Assembly (NCBI RefSeq): GCF_002374855.1
Contig: NZ_NWVC01000004.1
Coordinates: 124,001 to 188,000, forward strand
Length of the DNA stretch: 64,000 nucleotides
Direction: 5' to 3'
From: Sphingomonas adhaesiva
GTDB lineage: Bacteria > Pseudomonadota > Alphaproteobacteria > Sphingomonadales > Sphingomonadaceae
Shown: positions 17,363 to 25,101 of the stretch, piece after piece
How positions within the stretch are numbered: the stretch's first letter is position 1
How the letters are laid out: every line of letters starts with the position of its first letter
Program-made: the position numbers and the translations under genes
Notes under the pieces: generated by a model
What the model was told of the DNA's origin: nothing
Database searches by the model: none
What the model saw: the letters and a program-made list of their open reading frames with translations, nothing else

Positions 17363-17614
17363 TCATTCCGCTTCTTCGAACATGTCCTGCGCGTTCTGCG
17401 CGGTCGCGGACAGGCGCACCGTGTCGCCCTCCACCTCGGCCACCAGGCCGAGCGGGATGTAGTGATGCTTGGCGCCCTGGCCGTCCTGCGTCTGCGGGCT
17501 GTCGTTCTTCGTCAGTTTGATGCGGTCGCCGTCGACGTGATCGACCGTTCCGACATGCACGCCGTCGGCACCGACGACCTTGGCATGTTCCTTGATCTGG
17601 CTGGCATCGGCCAT
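17363..17614 (-). CDS. DUF2171 domain protein
   Basis: 83 residues of the PRC-barrel-like DUF2171 family: IKEHAKVVGADGVHVGTVDHVDGDRIKL, then HHYIPLGLVAEVEGDTVRLS, ending in an acidic tail. ATG 17614 is chosen over 17620 and 17650 because GAAGGAG lies seven bases upstream of it. Family members are small soluble proteins often linked to stress responses; the molecular role is not known. It is transcribed against nrdA and nrdB and divergently from the small membrane protein at 17674. Confidence 0.85.
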   Translation of the reverse strand: MADASQIKEHAKVVGADGVHVGTVDHVDGDRIKLTKNDSPQTQDGQGAKHHYIPLGLVAEVEGDTVRLSATAQNAQDMFEEAE

Positions 17615-17673
17615 CGTCATTCTCCTTCGGGGGTTGATCCGCTGGCGCAACGCATAGGCGCGGAGTTGGTGGC

Positions 17674-17889
17674 ATGACGCTCGACACGCTGCCGCTGGAA
17701 AGCGCCATCATGTTCGCGGTCGCCGCGGTGTTGGTGCTGGTCGGCGCATGGCTGCTGCTGCAATTGCGCCACCCGCAGGGGCCGGCGCGCGTCTATGTCT
17801 ATCGCATGGTCGGCATCATGGCGGTGGCGGGTGGCAGCACGCTGGCGATGAGCGCCGCCGCCATGTGGCAGTGGAGCGCCGCCCCCTGA
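17674..17889 (+). CDS. Small two-helix membrane protein, hypothetical
   Basis: 71 residues with two membrane segments (about 9-28, AIMFAVAAVLVLVGAWLLL, and 44-63, MVGIMAVAGGSTLAMSAAA) joined by a basic loop (RHPQGPARVYVYR). No family recognised. It ends 48 bases before nrdB and may share its promoter region. The ORF is short but has normal codon-position GC bias and a membrane-protein pattern that a shadow frame rarely gives. Confidence 0.6.
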   Translation: MTLDTLPLESAIMFAVAAVLVLVGAWLLLQLRHPQGPARVYVYRMVGIMAVAGGSTLAMSAAAMWQWSAAP

Positions 17890-17937
17890 GCCGCCCCGCA
17901 TTCCCCGTTTCTTCAAGATTTACCCCGGAGTAGTTCG

Positions 17938-18993
17938 ATGTCCCTCCTTCAAGCATCCAAGCAGTACAAGCCGTTCGAATACCCTTGGGCATACGAATAT
18001 TGGAAGCGCCAGCAGCAGCTGCACTGGCTGCCCGAAGAAGTGCCGCTGGGCGAGGATTGCCGCGACTGGGCGCAGAAGCTGACCGACCACGAACGCAACC
18101 TGCTGACGCAGATCTTCCGCTTCTTCACCCAGGCGGACGTCGAGGTGCAGGATTGCTACCACGAAAAATACGGCCGCGTGTTCAAGCCGACCGAGGTCAA
18201 GATGATGCTGACCGCGTTCAGCAACATGGAGACCGTGCATATCGCGGCCTATTCGCACCTGCTCGACACCATCGGCATGCCGGAAAGCGAATATGGCGCG
18301 TTCCTGGAATATGCCGAGCTGAAGGACAAGCACGACTATCTCCAGAACTTTGGCGTCGATACCGATGAGGATATCGCGCGCACGCTGGCGATGTTCGGCG
18401 GCTTTACCGAGGGCGTGCAGCTGTTCGCGTCGTTCGCGATGCTGATGAACTTCCCGCGCTTCAACAAGATGAAGGGCATGGGGCAGATCGTGTCCTGGTC
18501 GGTCCGCGACGAAAGCCTGCATTGCGAGGGGATCATCCGGCTGTTCCACGCCTTCGTGAAGGAGCGCAACTGCCTGACCAAGGCGGTGAAGGACGATATC
18601 GCCGACCAGTGCCAGACGACGATCCGGCTGGAGGACGCCTTCATCGACCTGGCGTTCGAGATGGGGCCGGTCAACGGCATGACCGCCAAGGATATCAAGA
18701 AGTATATCCGCTACATCGCCGACTGGCGTCTGGGGCAATTGGGGCTGAAGCCGATCTACATGATCGACGAACATCCCATCCCGTGGCTGACCCCGCTGCT
18801 CAACGGCGTCGAGCACGCCAATTTCTTCGAGACGCGCGCCACCGAATATTCGAAGGCCGCGACGAAGGGGCAGTGGAACGACGTGTGGGACGCGTTCGAC
18901 AAGCGCCAGAAGGCCAAGGGCGCGCGCGCCGCGGACGAGGATCCGGCCGAGATCGGCGACATGTTCAGCCGCGCGGGCGTCGCCGCGGAGTGA
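17938..18993 (+). CDS. nrdB: Ribonucleoside-diphosphate reductase, beta subunit (class I)
   Basis: 351 residues, the radical-generating subunit with a dimetal centre. Metal-ligand regions are QADVEVQDCYHEKY, METVHIAAYSHLL (radical-site Tyr in AAYSH) and RDESLHCEGI with its Glu and His. The C-terminus (DPAEIGDMFSRAGVAAE) is the tail that docks in NrdA. It pairs with nrdA at 14915. A GC-rich imperfect hairpin (19001-19037) follows the stop and may terminate both it and the convergent gene. Confidence 0.94.
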   Translation: MSLLQASKQYKPFEYPWAYEYWKRQQQLHWLPEEVPLGEDCRDWAQKLTDHERNLLTQIFRFFTQADVEVQDCYHEKYGRVFKPTEVKMMLTAFSNMETVHIAAYSHLLDTIGMPESEYGAFLEYAELKDKHDYLQNFGVDTDEDIARTLAMFGGFTEGVQLFASFAMLMNFPRFNKMKGMGQIVSWSVRDESLHCEGIIRLFHAFVKERNCLTKAVKDDIADQCQTTIRLEDAFIDLAFEMGPVNGMTAKDIKKYIRYIADWRLGQLGLKPIYMIDEHPIPWLTPLLNGVEHANFFETRATEYSKAATKGQWNDVWDAFDKRQKAKGARAADEDPAEIGDMFSRAGVAAE

Positions 18994-19000
18994 CGCCGCG

Positions 19001-19037
19001 GCGGGCGACGGGGGCCGATGCGGCGCCCGTCACCCGC
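19001..19037. terminator. Possible bidirectional terminator hairpin
   Basis: Imperfect long stem GCGGG-C-GACGGG-GCC / GGC-CCCGTC-A-CCCGC between the convergent nrdB and the gene at 19043. No T-tract, so termination here would be weak or Rho-dependent. Confidence 0.35.
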
Positions 19038-19042
19038 GCCGG

Positions 19043-19414
19043 TCAGGCCGCGTTCGCTCCCGCCACCAGCGGCGGCGTCTGCTGGTGCTGGACCACGCGC
19101 CAGTCCTTGTGCGTGACGCGGCGATAGGTCGAGGTACAGTGCGCGATGTAATCATCGCCGTCCGCGCGGGCGGCGGTGGCGGTATAGGCGACGACGATCA
19201 ATCCTTCCTGCGGACGGGCGACACGCCGGTCGGCGAAGGCGACCCGGTCCCAGCGCGGGGTCGCGCTGACCGCGTCGGTGGCATGCTCACCCGTCAGGAC
19301 GAACGGCGGGGTGGGCAGCACCATCAGGCATTCCGGGTCGATCGCCTCCTGGTAATGCGCCGCGTCGGCGGTCCACAGGCTTTCCTCGAAGGCCCAGATG
19401 CGGTCGTCGTCCAT
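19043..19414 (-). CDS. NTF2-like / DUF4440 family protein
   Basis: 123 residues with the cone-shaped NTF2-like pattern: N-terminal helix (RIWAFEESLWTADAAHYQEAI), a central strand set (FADRRVARPQEGLIVVAYTATA) and the terminal YRRVTHKDWRVVQHQQTP strand seen in DUF4440 proteins. The start is supported by GGAGAG five bases upstream of ATG 19414. No active site can be assigned. It is convergent with nrdB. Confidence 0.75.
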   Translation of the reverse strand: MDDDRIWAFEESLWTADAAHYQEAIDPECLMVLPTPPFVLTGEHATDAVSATPRWDRVAFADRRVARPQEGLIVVAYTATAARADGDDYIAHCTSTYRRVTHKDWRVVQHQQTPPLVAGANAA

Positions 19415-19477
19415 GCCGTCTCTCCATCGGTGTCGGGCGACAGCGATCGACCGTGCGCTCGGTTCCGGCGGGCGCGG

Positions 19478-20335
19478 TCAGGGGCGCGCGGGCAACACCC
19501 AGCTGCGCTTGCCTGCGGGATCGAGCACCAGCGTCACCTGCCGGATCAACGGCAGGCCGATATTGGCGATGTCCCCCAGGAAGCTGACCTCCGGATCGTG
19601 CAGCGTCAGCGGCCCGATGCGGATCGTGCCACGGATGCGCCCGCCCCACACCTCGCCGCTGTTGCTAATAGAGGTGTAGCTGCCGACGACCTTCGCGGGT
19701 TCGTACAGCGGCACGGTGCGCATCATCGCGACCGGCAGGCTGAGCGCGGCGTCATAGCCGGTATCGACATGCGCCGGGATCGACGATCCGCCGGGCAGCA
19801 CCAGCGCGATCGTGGCGATCCCGCCGACATAGGAGGTGGCGGGGCCGGCGGGCGGGGTGGCGGTGGTGCGCGGGGTCAGCCGCACCTGCGACCGCGCCAG
19901 ATCGACCGCGACCAGGCTGTCGGTGAAGATTTCCGACGATATGATCCCGACCGCGTCGTCGGGATCGAACGGCGATACCGCCGCCTCGATCGTGCCCACC
20001 GCCAGGCCTCCCAGCCGCACGCCGGGGATGCGCACCATCGGCAGCCGCCGCGTCCGGCCCGACGTGCCGTCCACCTCGATCGCGGTGCCCGACCGGCGCA
20101 GGCGGTGGCGGCGGACCAGCACCGGGTCGATCGTGTTGCCGTCCGATCCGGTATCGAACACCATCGGCACCGGCTCGCCAGCGCCGATCCGCATCAGCGC
20201 GATCACGCGGCCTTCCGACTGGTAGAGCGGGATGATGCGTGGCGGCGCTTTGGCGGGGACGGCGGCGGCGGGTGCCCCCTGGGCGATGGCAGGGGCCGTG
20301 AGCAGAACGCCGAATAGAAAGGCGAAACGGATCAC
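19478..20335 (-). CDS. Retropepsin-like aspartic protease family protein, exported
   Basis: 285 residues. A signal peptide (IRFAFLFGVLLTAPAIAQG) is followed by two retropepsin-like halves: PMVFDTGSDGNTIDP near residue 65 (catalytic DTG) and PAHVDTGYDAALSLP near residue 195 (second DTG). Two DTG motifs in one chain suggest a pseudo-dimer, as in pepsin-like enzymes. GTG 20335 is preferred: a perfect AGGAGG lies six bases upstream, whereas the ATGs at 20350 and 20407 have no ribosome binding site. Substrate unknown; likely periplasmic. Confidence 0.82.
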   Translation of the reverse strand: MIRFAFLFGVLLTAPAIAQGAPAAAVPAKAPPRIIPLYQSEGRVIALMRIGAGEPVPMVFDTGSDGNTIDPVLVRRHRLRRSGTAIEVDGTSGRTRRLPMVRIPGVRLGGLAVGTIEAAVSPFDPDDAVGIISSEIFTDSLVAVDLARSQVRLTPRTTATPPAGPATSYVGGIATIALVLPGGSSIPAHVDTGYDAALSLPVAMMRTVPLYEPAKVVGSYTSISNSGEVWGGRIRGTIRIGPLTLHDPEVSFLGDIANIGLPLIRQVTLVLDPAGKRSWVLPARP

Positions 20336-20419
20336 GGGCGGCCTCCTCATGGTGAGAGGGCCGGTGTGCCACGAACGAAAACATTTGTAAACGTACGGCC
20401 GGTCCAAGGCCGCGCGGGG

Positions 20420-21043
20420 TCAGCGAATCAGGCCAAGCCCGACCAGTTCGGATCGCAGCGTCGCGGCATCGCGGAACAGATGCGACCGGATCCCCAGCGC
20501 GCTGGCCCCCGCGACATTGGCGGCATTGTCGTCGATGAAGAACGCCTGATCCGCGCGCAGCCCAAATCGGTCCAGCGCCAGGCGGAAGATCGCGGCGTCC
20601 GGCTTCACCAGTTTCTCGTCGCCCGACACCACGATGTCGCGGAACCGGTCGAACATCGCCGCCTCCCGCGCGCGGAACGGTGCGAAGAACTCGCCGGAAA
20701 AGTTGGTGATCGCGAATAGCGGCACGCCGCCCGCGTCCAGTTCGTCGACCAGCGCGACCATGCCCGGCATCGGCCCGGGGATCTGTTCGGAAAAGCGCGG
20801 CCCCCACAGCGCGATCATCGCGGCATGTTCGGGGTGCCGCGCGCTCAGCTCCGCCGACGTTTCGGCGAACGGGCGGCCGGCATCGTGCTGGAAATGCCAG
20901 TCCTTCGTCGCGACCGTGTCCAGAAACACGTCAAGCGCCTGTTCGTCGTCGAACAGGCGCTCGTAGAGAATCCGAGGATTCCAGTCGTACAGGACGTGCC
21001 CGACGTCGAAAATCACCGACGTCGGCATCGTGCCGTCAGTCAC
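20420..21043 (-). CDS. HAD family hydrolase
   Basis: 207 residues of the haloacid dehalogenase superfamily. Motif I is VIFDVGHVLYDW, where the second Asp of DxD is replaced by Gly as in dehalogenase-like members; motif II is ITNFS, motif III includes the Lys of EKLVKPD, and motif IV is FIDDNAANV. This layout fits 2-haloacid dehalogenase-like or YihX-like phosphatases. The start may be GTG 21043 or ATG 21028; neither has a clear ribosome binding site. Substrate is not predictable. Confidence 0.85.
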   Translation of the reverse strand: MTDGTMPTSVIFDVGHVLYDWNPRILYERLFDDEQALDVFLDTVATKDWHFQHDAGRPFAETSAELSARHPEHAAMIALWGPRFSEQIPGPMPGMVALVDELDAGGVPLFAITNFSGEFFAPFRAREAAMFDRFRDIVVSGDEKLVKPDAAIFRLALDRFGLRADQAFFIDDNAANVAGASALGIRSHLFRDAATLRSELVGLGLIR

Positions 21044-21055
21044 CGCGCGGGCGGA

Positions 21056-21181
21056 TCAGCCCTGGCGCGCCTTGAACCGGCGGTTGGTCTTGTTGATGAC
21101 ATAGGTGCGGCCGCGGCGACGGATCACGCGGTTGTCGCGATGACGGTCCTTGAGCGACTTGAGGCTGTTGCGGATCTTCAT
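21056..21181 (-). CDS. rpmJ: 50S ribosomal protein L36
   Basis: 41 residues ([16 protein letters not shown] ... [11 protein letters not shown]). This is the short, highly basic L36 of the zinc-free type: it lacks the C-C-C-H zinc ligands of the classic form. It binds 23S rRNA at the peptidyl-transferase side of the large subunit. GAAGAAG lies about eight bases upstream of the ATG at 21181. It is a single-gene unit, typical for alphaproteobacteria. Confidence 0.95.
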   Translation of the reverse strand: MKIRNSLKSLKDRHRDNRVIRRRGRTYVINKTNRRFKARQG

Positions 21182-21388
21182 GGGATGGCTTCTTCAGGTA
21201 AATCGTGAAGCGCGGCGCGTAGAGAGCAGCGCCCGGAAAGTCAACCGCGCGTCGCGGCCGCCCGGCGCGATCGGCGACCGTTCGGCGTGCGTGGACCTTG
21301 TGGCGAACCCGTGCGTTGCTATGTCGAAACGATCGCCATCGCGGCGGTGCCCGGTGGCGGCGCCGACTGCATTGTTACGGGGTAGTCC

Positions 21389-21994
21389 ATGCGTCGTGCC
21401 GTCCTGTTCCCCCTGACCGCCGCGCTGGCGCTGTCCGCCTGCGCCACCGGGCCGCAACGGTTCCCGGTGGAGGCTACGCGCTTCCACTATGATGCGGTGA
21501 CGCAGCGCGGGACCGTGTCGGTCGAACCGCTGCCCGGCGCGTCGTCGGCCAGCCTCGAGTACAAGACCTATGCCGCCGCGGTTCAGGCCGAGCTGCTGAA
21601 GCTGGGCTTCACCAATCCGGCGCCCGGCACCACGGCGCAGTTCATCGTCACCGTCGGCTTCACGCGCACCGACCGCGCGCTGCCGCCGCGACGCTCGCCG
21701 ATCACGATCGGGCTGGGCGGGGGTGTCGGCGGCGGCGGGTGGCGCAGCGGCGGCGGCGTCGGCGGCGGGGTTAGCTTCCCGGTCGGCGGCAGCGGGGCCG
21801 GTCGCGGCGCGATCGTCACCGAACTGGCGGTGCGCATCCGCCAGGGCGGCGATGCCATCTGGGAAGGGCAGGCGCAGTCGCTGACCGACACCAGCGCCCC
21901 CGATGCCGATGTCGCATCGGTCGCCGCGCGCCTGGCATCGGCGCTGTTCAAGGACTTCCCCGGCGAATCGGGCCGCACGATCGAGGTGAAATGA
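21389..21994 (+). CDS. DUF4136 lipoprotein
   Basis: 201 residues. The lipoprotein signal is MRRAVLFPLTAALALSAC with the lipobox cysteine at 18. The DUF4136 body follows (FHYDAVTQRGTVSVEP, YAAAVQAELLKLGF, FIVTVGFTRTDR), interrupted by a glycine-rich stretch (about residues 109-145) and ending in WEGQAQSLTD and AARLASALFKDFPGESG. It is probably anchored in the outer or inner membrane. The stop overlaps the next ATG (ATGA), so it is coupled to the carboxypeptidase. Confidence 0.85.
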   Translation: MRRAVLFPLTAALALSACATGPQRFPVEATRFHYDAVTQRGTVSVEPLPGASSASLEYKTYAAAVQAELLKLGFTNPAPGTTAQFIVTVGFTRTDRALPPRRSPITIGLGGGVGGGGWRSGGGVGGGVSFPVGGSGAGRGAIVTELAVRIRQGGDAIWEGQAQSLTDTSAPDADVASVAARLASALFKDFPGESGRTIEVK

Positions 21995-23115
21995 CCCTGT
22001 CCATCAATGCCGCGTTCGACGGCGGGAACATCCGCGTCGTCGCGATCGACGATTCGGGCGACACGCGCCGCTGCGATCTGGAGATTGCGCGCGATCACCA
22101 GTCGGACTTCTACCAGTGGTTCTACTTCCGCGCCGCGGGGCTGGCGGGGAAGGCGACGACGTTCCGCATCCTGAATGCGGGGCAGAGCGCCTATCCGTTC
22201 GGCTGGCCCGGCTATCGTACGCGCGCGTCGACCGATCTGGCGCACTGGCCGATGATCGACACGCGCTACGCCGACGGCGTGCTGGAATTCGACTGGCCGG
22301 CGGGCGGCGGCGACTTGGCGTGGTTCGCCTATTTCGCGCCCTATACGATGGAGCAGCATGCCCGGCTGGTCGCGCGCATCGCCGCGCGCCCCGGCGTGAC
22401 GCACCGCGAACTGGGGCAGACGCTGGACGGGCAGGCGATCGATTACCTGCGCATCGGCACCGGCGCGAAGCAGGTGTGGCTGTATGCGCGCCAGCATCCC
22501 GGCGAATCGATGGCCGAATGGTGGATGGACGGCGCGCTCGACTGGCTGACCAGCGATGCGGCGGCGCCGTTGCTGGCGGCGGCGACGGTCCATGTCGTGC
22601 CCAACATGAACCCCGACGGCACCCGCCGCGGGCACCTGCGCACCAATGCGGCGGGGGTGAACCTGAACCGCGAATGGCACGCGCCCAGCGCGGAGCGGTC
22701 GCCCGAGGTGCTGTGCGTGCTGGCGGAGATGGACCGCACCGGCGTCGACTTCGCGATCGACGTCCATGGCGACGAGGCGATCGCGGCGAATTTCATCGCC
22801 GGGTTCGAAGGCATCCCGTCCTGGACCGAGCGGCAGGGCGCGCTGTTCACCGATTTCGGCCGGCGGCTGGCGGCGCACACCGCCGATTTCCAGACCGAAA
22901 AGGGCTATGACAAGGCCGCGCCCGGCAAGGCCAATCTGTCGATGTCGACCAACCAGCTGGCCGAGCGGTTCGGCGCGGTATCGGTGACGCTGGAAATGCC
23001 GTTCAAGGATCACGATCCCAACGCGGATGCGACCTATGGCTGGAGCGGCGAGCGGTCGGCGACGCTGGGCGTGTCGTGCCTGGAAGTGTTGACCGGGATG
23101 ATCGGCGACCTGTAG
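21991..23115 (+). CDS. M14 family zinc carboxypeptidase (cytosolic carboxypeptidase-like)
   Basis: 374 residues. The N-terminal ~110 residues form the beta-sandwich typical of the CCP/M14D group (DFYQWFYFRAAGL). The peptidase domain has the zinc ligands in ARQHPGESMAEW (HxxE) and the His of DVHGDEA, the substrate-binding NMNPDGTRRGHLRTNAAGVNLNREW, and the general-base Glu in VTLEMPFK. There is no signal peptide, so it is likely cytoplasmic. It overlaps the DUF4136 gene by four bases. Bacterial members' substrates are mostly unknown. Confidence 0.9.
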   Translation: MTLSINAAFDGGNIRVVAIDDSGDTRRCDLEIARDHQSDFYQWFYFRAAGLAGKATTFRILNAGQSAYPFGWPGYRTRASTDLAHWPMIDTRYADGVLEFDWPAGGGDLAWFAYFAPYTMEQHARLVARIAARPGVTHRELGQTLDGQAIDYLRIGTGAKQVWLYARQHPGESMAEWWMDGALDWLTSDAAAPLLAAATVHVVPNMNPDGTRRGHLRTNAAGVNLNREWHAPSAERSPEVLCVLAEMDRTGVDFAIDVHGDEAIAANFIAGFEGIPSWTERQGALFTDFGRRLAAHTADFQTEKGYDKAAPGKANLSMSTNQLAERFGAVSVTLEMPFKDHDPNADATYGWSGERSATLGVSCLEVLTGMIGDL

Positions 23116-23185
23116 GGCGGTCGTCGGCGGTAGTGTCGGGCGAGGCGGCGTTCTCCCCTCAGCGAGAACGTTTCGGATATTCCCC

Positions 23186-23211
23186 CGTCATGCCGGACGT
23201 GTTCCGGCATG
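23186..23211. repeat. Hairpin repeat, CGTCATGCCGGA type
   Basis: Reads CGTCATGCCGGA-CGTG-TTCCGGCATG; related to the perfect 12-bp-stem copy at 58450-58478 and a degraded copy at 23444-23467. Confidence 0.7.
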
Positions 23212-23443
23212 CATCGGGCCGCGCACGTCCACGCCGCTGATCGGGCGGCCGGCCGGTGCGGGGCCTCATGCCGATACGACGGATGACCCCGTCAGCGGTG
23301 ACAGTCGATCAGGCGACCGTGGAACGGCTTCACGAGGCCGTTGCAAAGCGTGCAGCTTTGCCCTCTCGGATCGTTCGGGAGTTCCTCGTCCGGCGGCCAC
23401 CGCCCCTACACATCACATGCCGGCCGGTATGCGGCACGATGGA

Positions 23444-23467
23444 TGTCGGAACAGGTCCGGCATGACG
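23444..23467. repeat. Hairpin repeat, CGTCATGCCGGA type (degraded copy)
   Basis: Reads TGTCGGAACAGGTCCGGCATGACG; it matches the right half of the copy at 58450-58478 exactly (ACAGGTCCGGCATGACG) but its left stem has diverged. Confidence 0.65.
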
Positions 23468-23704
23468 GGAGCGGTGTAGCCGAGGTGTCGCGCGATCGGG
23501 GCGACAGTGGCGATTGACGTCAGATCGACCCGCGATCCGCCGCCAGCAGATATGAGAAGAGGTTGCCGAACGCCCGGTGACAGGCGCCCGACAACCCCTA
23601 AACATGGTCAGCGGCCGGAGAGCTCCAGCCCGGGAGACCATGCAGGCCTCCGACATTCCGATCGCCGCGTTATCGGGGAGGATACCCCCACGACGATCGA
23701 CCTG

Positions 23705-23761
23705 TCAGAAGCGCGTCCCCCGAACGAACTGAACCGACCCCATTGCTGAACCATGAGACAT
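23705..23761 (-). CDS. Possible 18-codon leader peptide with perfect ribosome binding site
   Basis: ATG 23761 to TGA 23705, peptide MSHGSAMGSVQFVRGTRF. It is preceded by GAAAGGAGGTGATCC (23777-23763), full complementarity to the 3' tail of 16S rRNA, with AGGAGG exactly seven bases from the ATG. Such a site is far stronger than those of the neighbouring genes. A hairpin (GGGGGTATCCTCCCC) follows about 20 bases after the stop, the layout of a leader peptide. No family is recognised, and the frame downstream looks degenerate. Confidence 0.4.
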   Translation of the reverse strand: MSHGSAMGSVQFVRGTRF

Positions 23762-23899
23762 CGGATCACCTCCTTTCGCTGGTTGATAACGAGCGCGATC
23801 TGACGACCGCATCGCCAATGTGAGGGGTCCGGGGCGTGCATGCAAGTCTTGTATTGTGCGCGCGTTTCGACGATTCTCGCGCGCCTTGCCGGCGGGGCG

Positions 23900-24448
23900 T
23901 CAGCCGCGGCAATCCTCCACCACGCGCGCCAGCTCCGCCCAGGGCGGCAGCACCGTCGGCGCGGTCCCCGGCTGTTCGATCGTGAACCGCCCGCGCGAAA
24001 AGATCATCGCATCCAGCAGCCGGTCGTTGGCCGCCAGCCGCACCGCGACATAGGGCAGCGCGCCGCCGGTCGGCTGCACCGCCAGCGTGCGCGTCATGCT
24101 GGTGGTGCGGATCGTGAAGGCGCCCGGCGCGCTGCCGGCGCGCGACAGGTACAGCGCGCGCGCACCCCGGTCGCACCGCACCACCACCGCCGCATCCGCG
24201 CCCGCCGCACCGTATAGCGCGCGGCTGCCGCGCGCGTCGCGGTCATAGGTCCAGGTGCCCGGCGTCCACGGCCAGTCCTGCCAGTCCGCGGCCAGGGTGG
24301 GGGAGGGGGCCGGCACGGGGACCGGCACCGGGCGCGGCGCCGGCGCGGGCGTCGGCTCGGTACGCGGGACGCACCCCGCGGCGATCAGCGCGGCGAGAAC
24401 CACGGCGCCGCGCGGCGGAAACGGGCGGAGGGGCGGAAAGCGGGTCAC
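23900..24448 (-). CDS. Hypothetical lipoprotein, proline-rich
   Basis: 182 residues. A short signal ends in the lipobox LAALIAAGC (Cys near residue 27), followed by a proline/valine linker (PTPAPAPRPVPVPVPAPSP) and a globular domain (WPWTPGTWTYDRDARGSRALY ... LARVVEDCRG) with a cysteine pair that could form a disulfide. GTG 24448 gives a normal lipoprotein signal; longer starts would run through the divergent PRC-barrel gene. Domain family not recognised with certainty. Confidence 0.72.
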   Translation of the reverse strand: MTRFPPLRPFPPRGAVVLAALIAAGCVPRTEPTPAPAPRPVPVPVPAPSPTLAADWQDWPWTPGTWTYDRDARGSRALYGAAGADAAVVVRCDRGARALYLSRAGSAPGAFTIRTTSMTRTLAVQPTGGALPYVAVRLAANDRLLDAMIFSRGRFTIEQPGTAPTVLPPWAELARVVEDCRG

Positions 24449-24566
24449 CCCCCGCGCTATGCCGGATTGCCCCGCGCGGCTCAACCGCCGCGGCCGCGCC
24501 CCGTCGCGGAACCGGCGCGGCGGACCGGCGGTTTGATCCACAGCAAGTTCGACAGCCGGAGGTTCC

Positions 24567-24935
24567 ATGCCCGACGACACGCCGACCCAGATCCTGGTGC
24601 AGGCCAATCTTTCCGAAACGATGAAGGTCGACAGCCGCGACGGCGATCACCTTGGGTCGGTCCATGCCTTCATGGTGCACAAGGCATCGGGGCGCACCAC
24701 CCATGCGGTGCTGAGCCTTGGCGGTTTCCTGGGGATGGGCAAGAGCTTCTACCCGCTGCCGTTCTCGCTGCTGCAATATGATCCGGTACGCGACGGCTTC
24801 GTCGTGACGATCGACCGGCGGATGCTGGAAGGCGGGCCGAGCTGGGCGAACAACGCGCCGGTGTTCGACCAATCCTACGCCGATCGCGTCGCCAGTTACT
24901 ATCAGGTCGGCGGCGAGAATCTGGCGGTCGGTTGA
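24567..24935 (+). CDS. PRC-barrel domain protein
   Basis: 122 residues forming one PRC-barrel: ETMKVDSRDGDHLGSVHAFMVHKASGRTTHAVLS, then GMGKSFYPLPFSLLQYDPVRDGFVV, and a C-terminal YADRVASYYQVGG. PRC-barrels occur in RNA-processing and photosynthetic proteins and as small stand-alone stress-type proteins; this is the last kind. It is followed eight bases on by a 49-codon ORF, likely co-transcribed. Confidence 0.82.
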   Translation: MPDDTPTQILVQANLSETMKVDSRDGDHLGSVHAFMVHKASGRTTHAVLSLGGFLGMGKSFYPLPFSLLQYDPVRDGFVVTIDRRMLEGGPSWANNAPVFDQSYADRVASYYQVGGENLAVG

Positions 24936-24946
24936 GGAGCGGGATG

Positions 24947-25096
24947 ATGACGACGACGAAGCGCGACGGCGACAATGCGGTGCAGGAAGCGGTCGAGGAA
25001 CTGCTGACCGATCCCGATTCACCCGACAAGGGCAACACCAATCCGCCGCAGACCACCGATGCCGAGCCGCAGGACGCGCCGCACCGCGACCGGTAG
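24947..25096 (+). CDS. Small acidic hypothetical protein
   Basis: 49 residues, very polar and acidic (EAVEELLTDPDSPDKGNTNPPQTTDAEPQDAP), with no hydrophobic core, so probably disordered. GAGGAG lies seven bases upstream of ATG 24947 (four from ATG 24944). It starts just after the PRC-barrel stop, and this close spacing and the ribosome binding site support it as a real gene. No family recognised. Confidence 0.6.
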   Translation: MTTTKRDGDNAVQEAVEELLTDPDSPDKGNTNPPQTTDAEPQDAPHRDR

Positions 25097-25101
25097 GCGC
25101 G

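Larger units (their letters stand above)
23116..23899. other. Gene-poor region with repeats and one small ORF
   Basis: 784 bases. It holds two copies of a CGTCATGCCGGA/TCCGGCATGACG-type hairpin repeat (23186-23211 and 23444-23467), an 18-codon ORF with a perfect Shine-Dalgarno on the minus strand (23705-23761), and below it a hairpin (GGGGGTATCCTCCCC, about 23680) and an arginine-rich open frame (23330-23641) of doubtful value. It looks like a remnant or a non-coding transcript locus. Confidence 0.5.

Noticed and set aside
23330-23641. A 103-codon frame below the 18-codon ORF, with GGAGG before ATG 23641
   Set aside because: Arginine-rich, includes a repeat copy in its body, no domain. Kept only as part of the finding on the small ORF, not called as a gene.
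23763-23777. A fragment of the 16S rRNA 3' end
   Set aside because: The 15-base match to GGATCACCTCCTTTC stops abruptly; upstream bases do not match 16S rRNA. It is better read as a strong ribosome binding site on the other strand.
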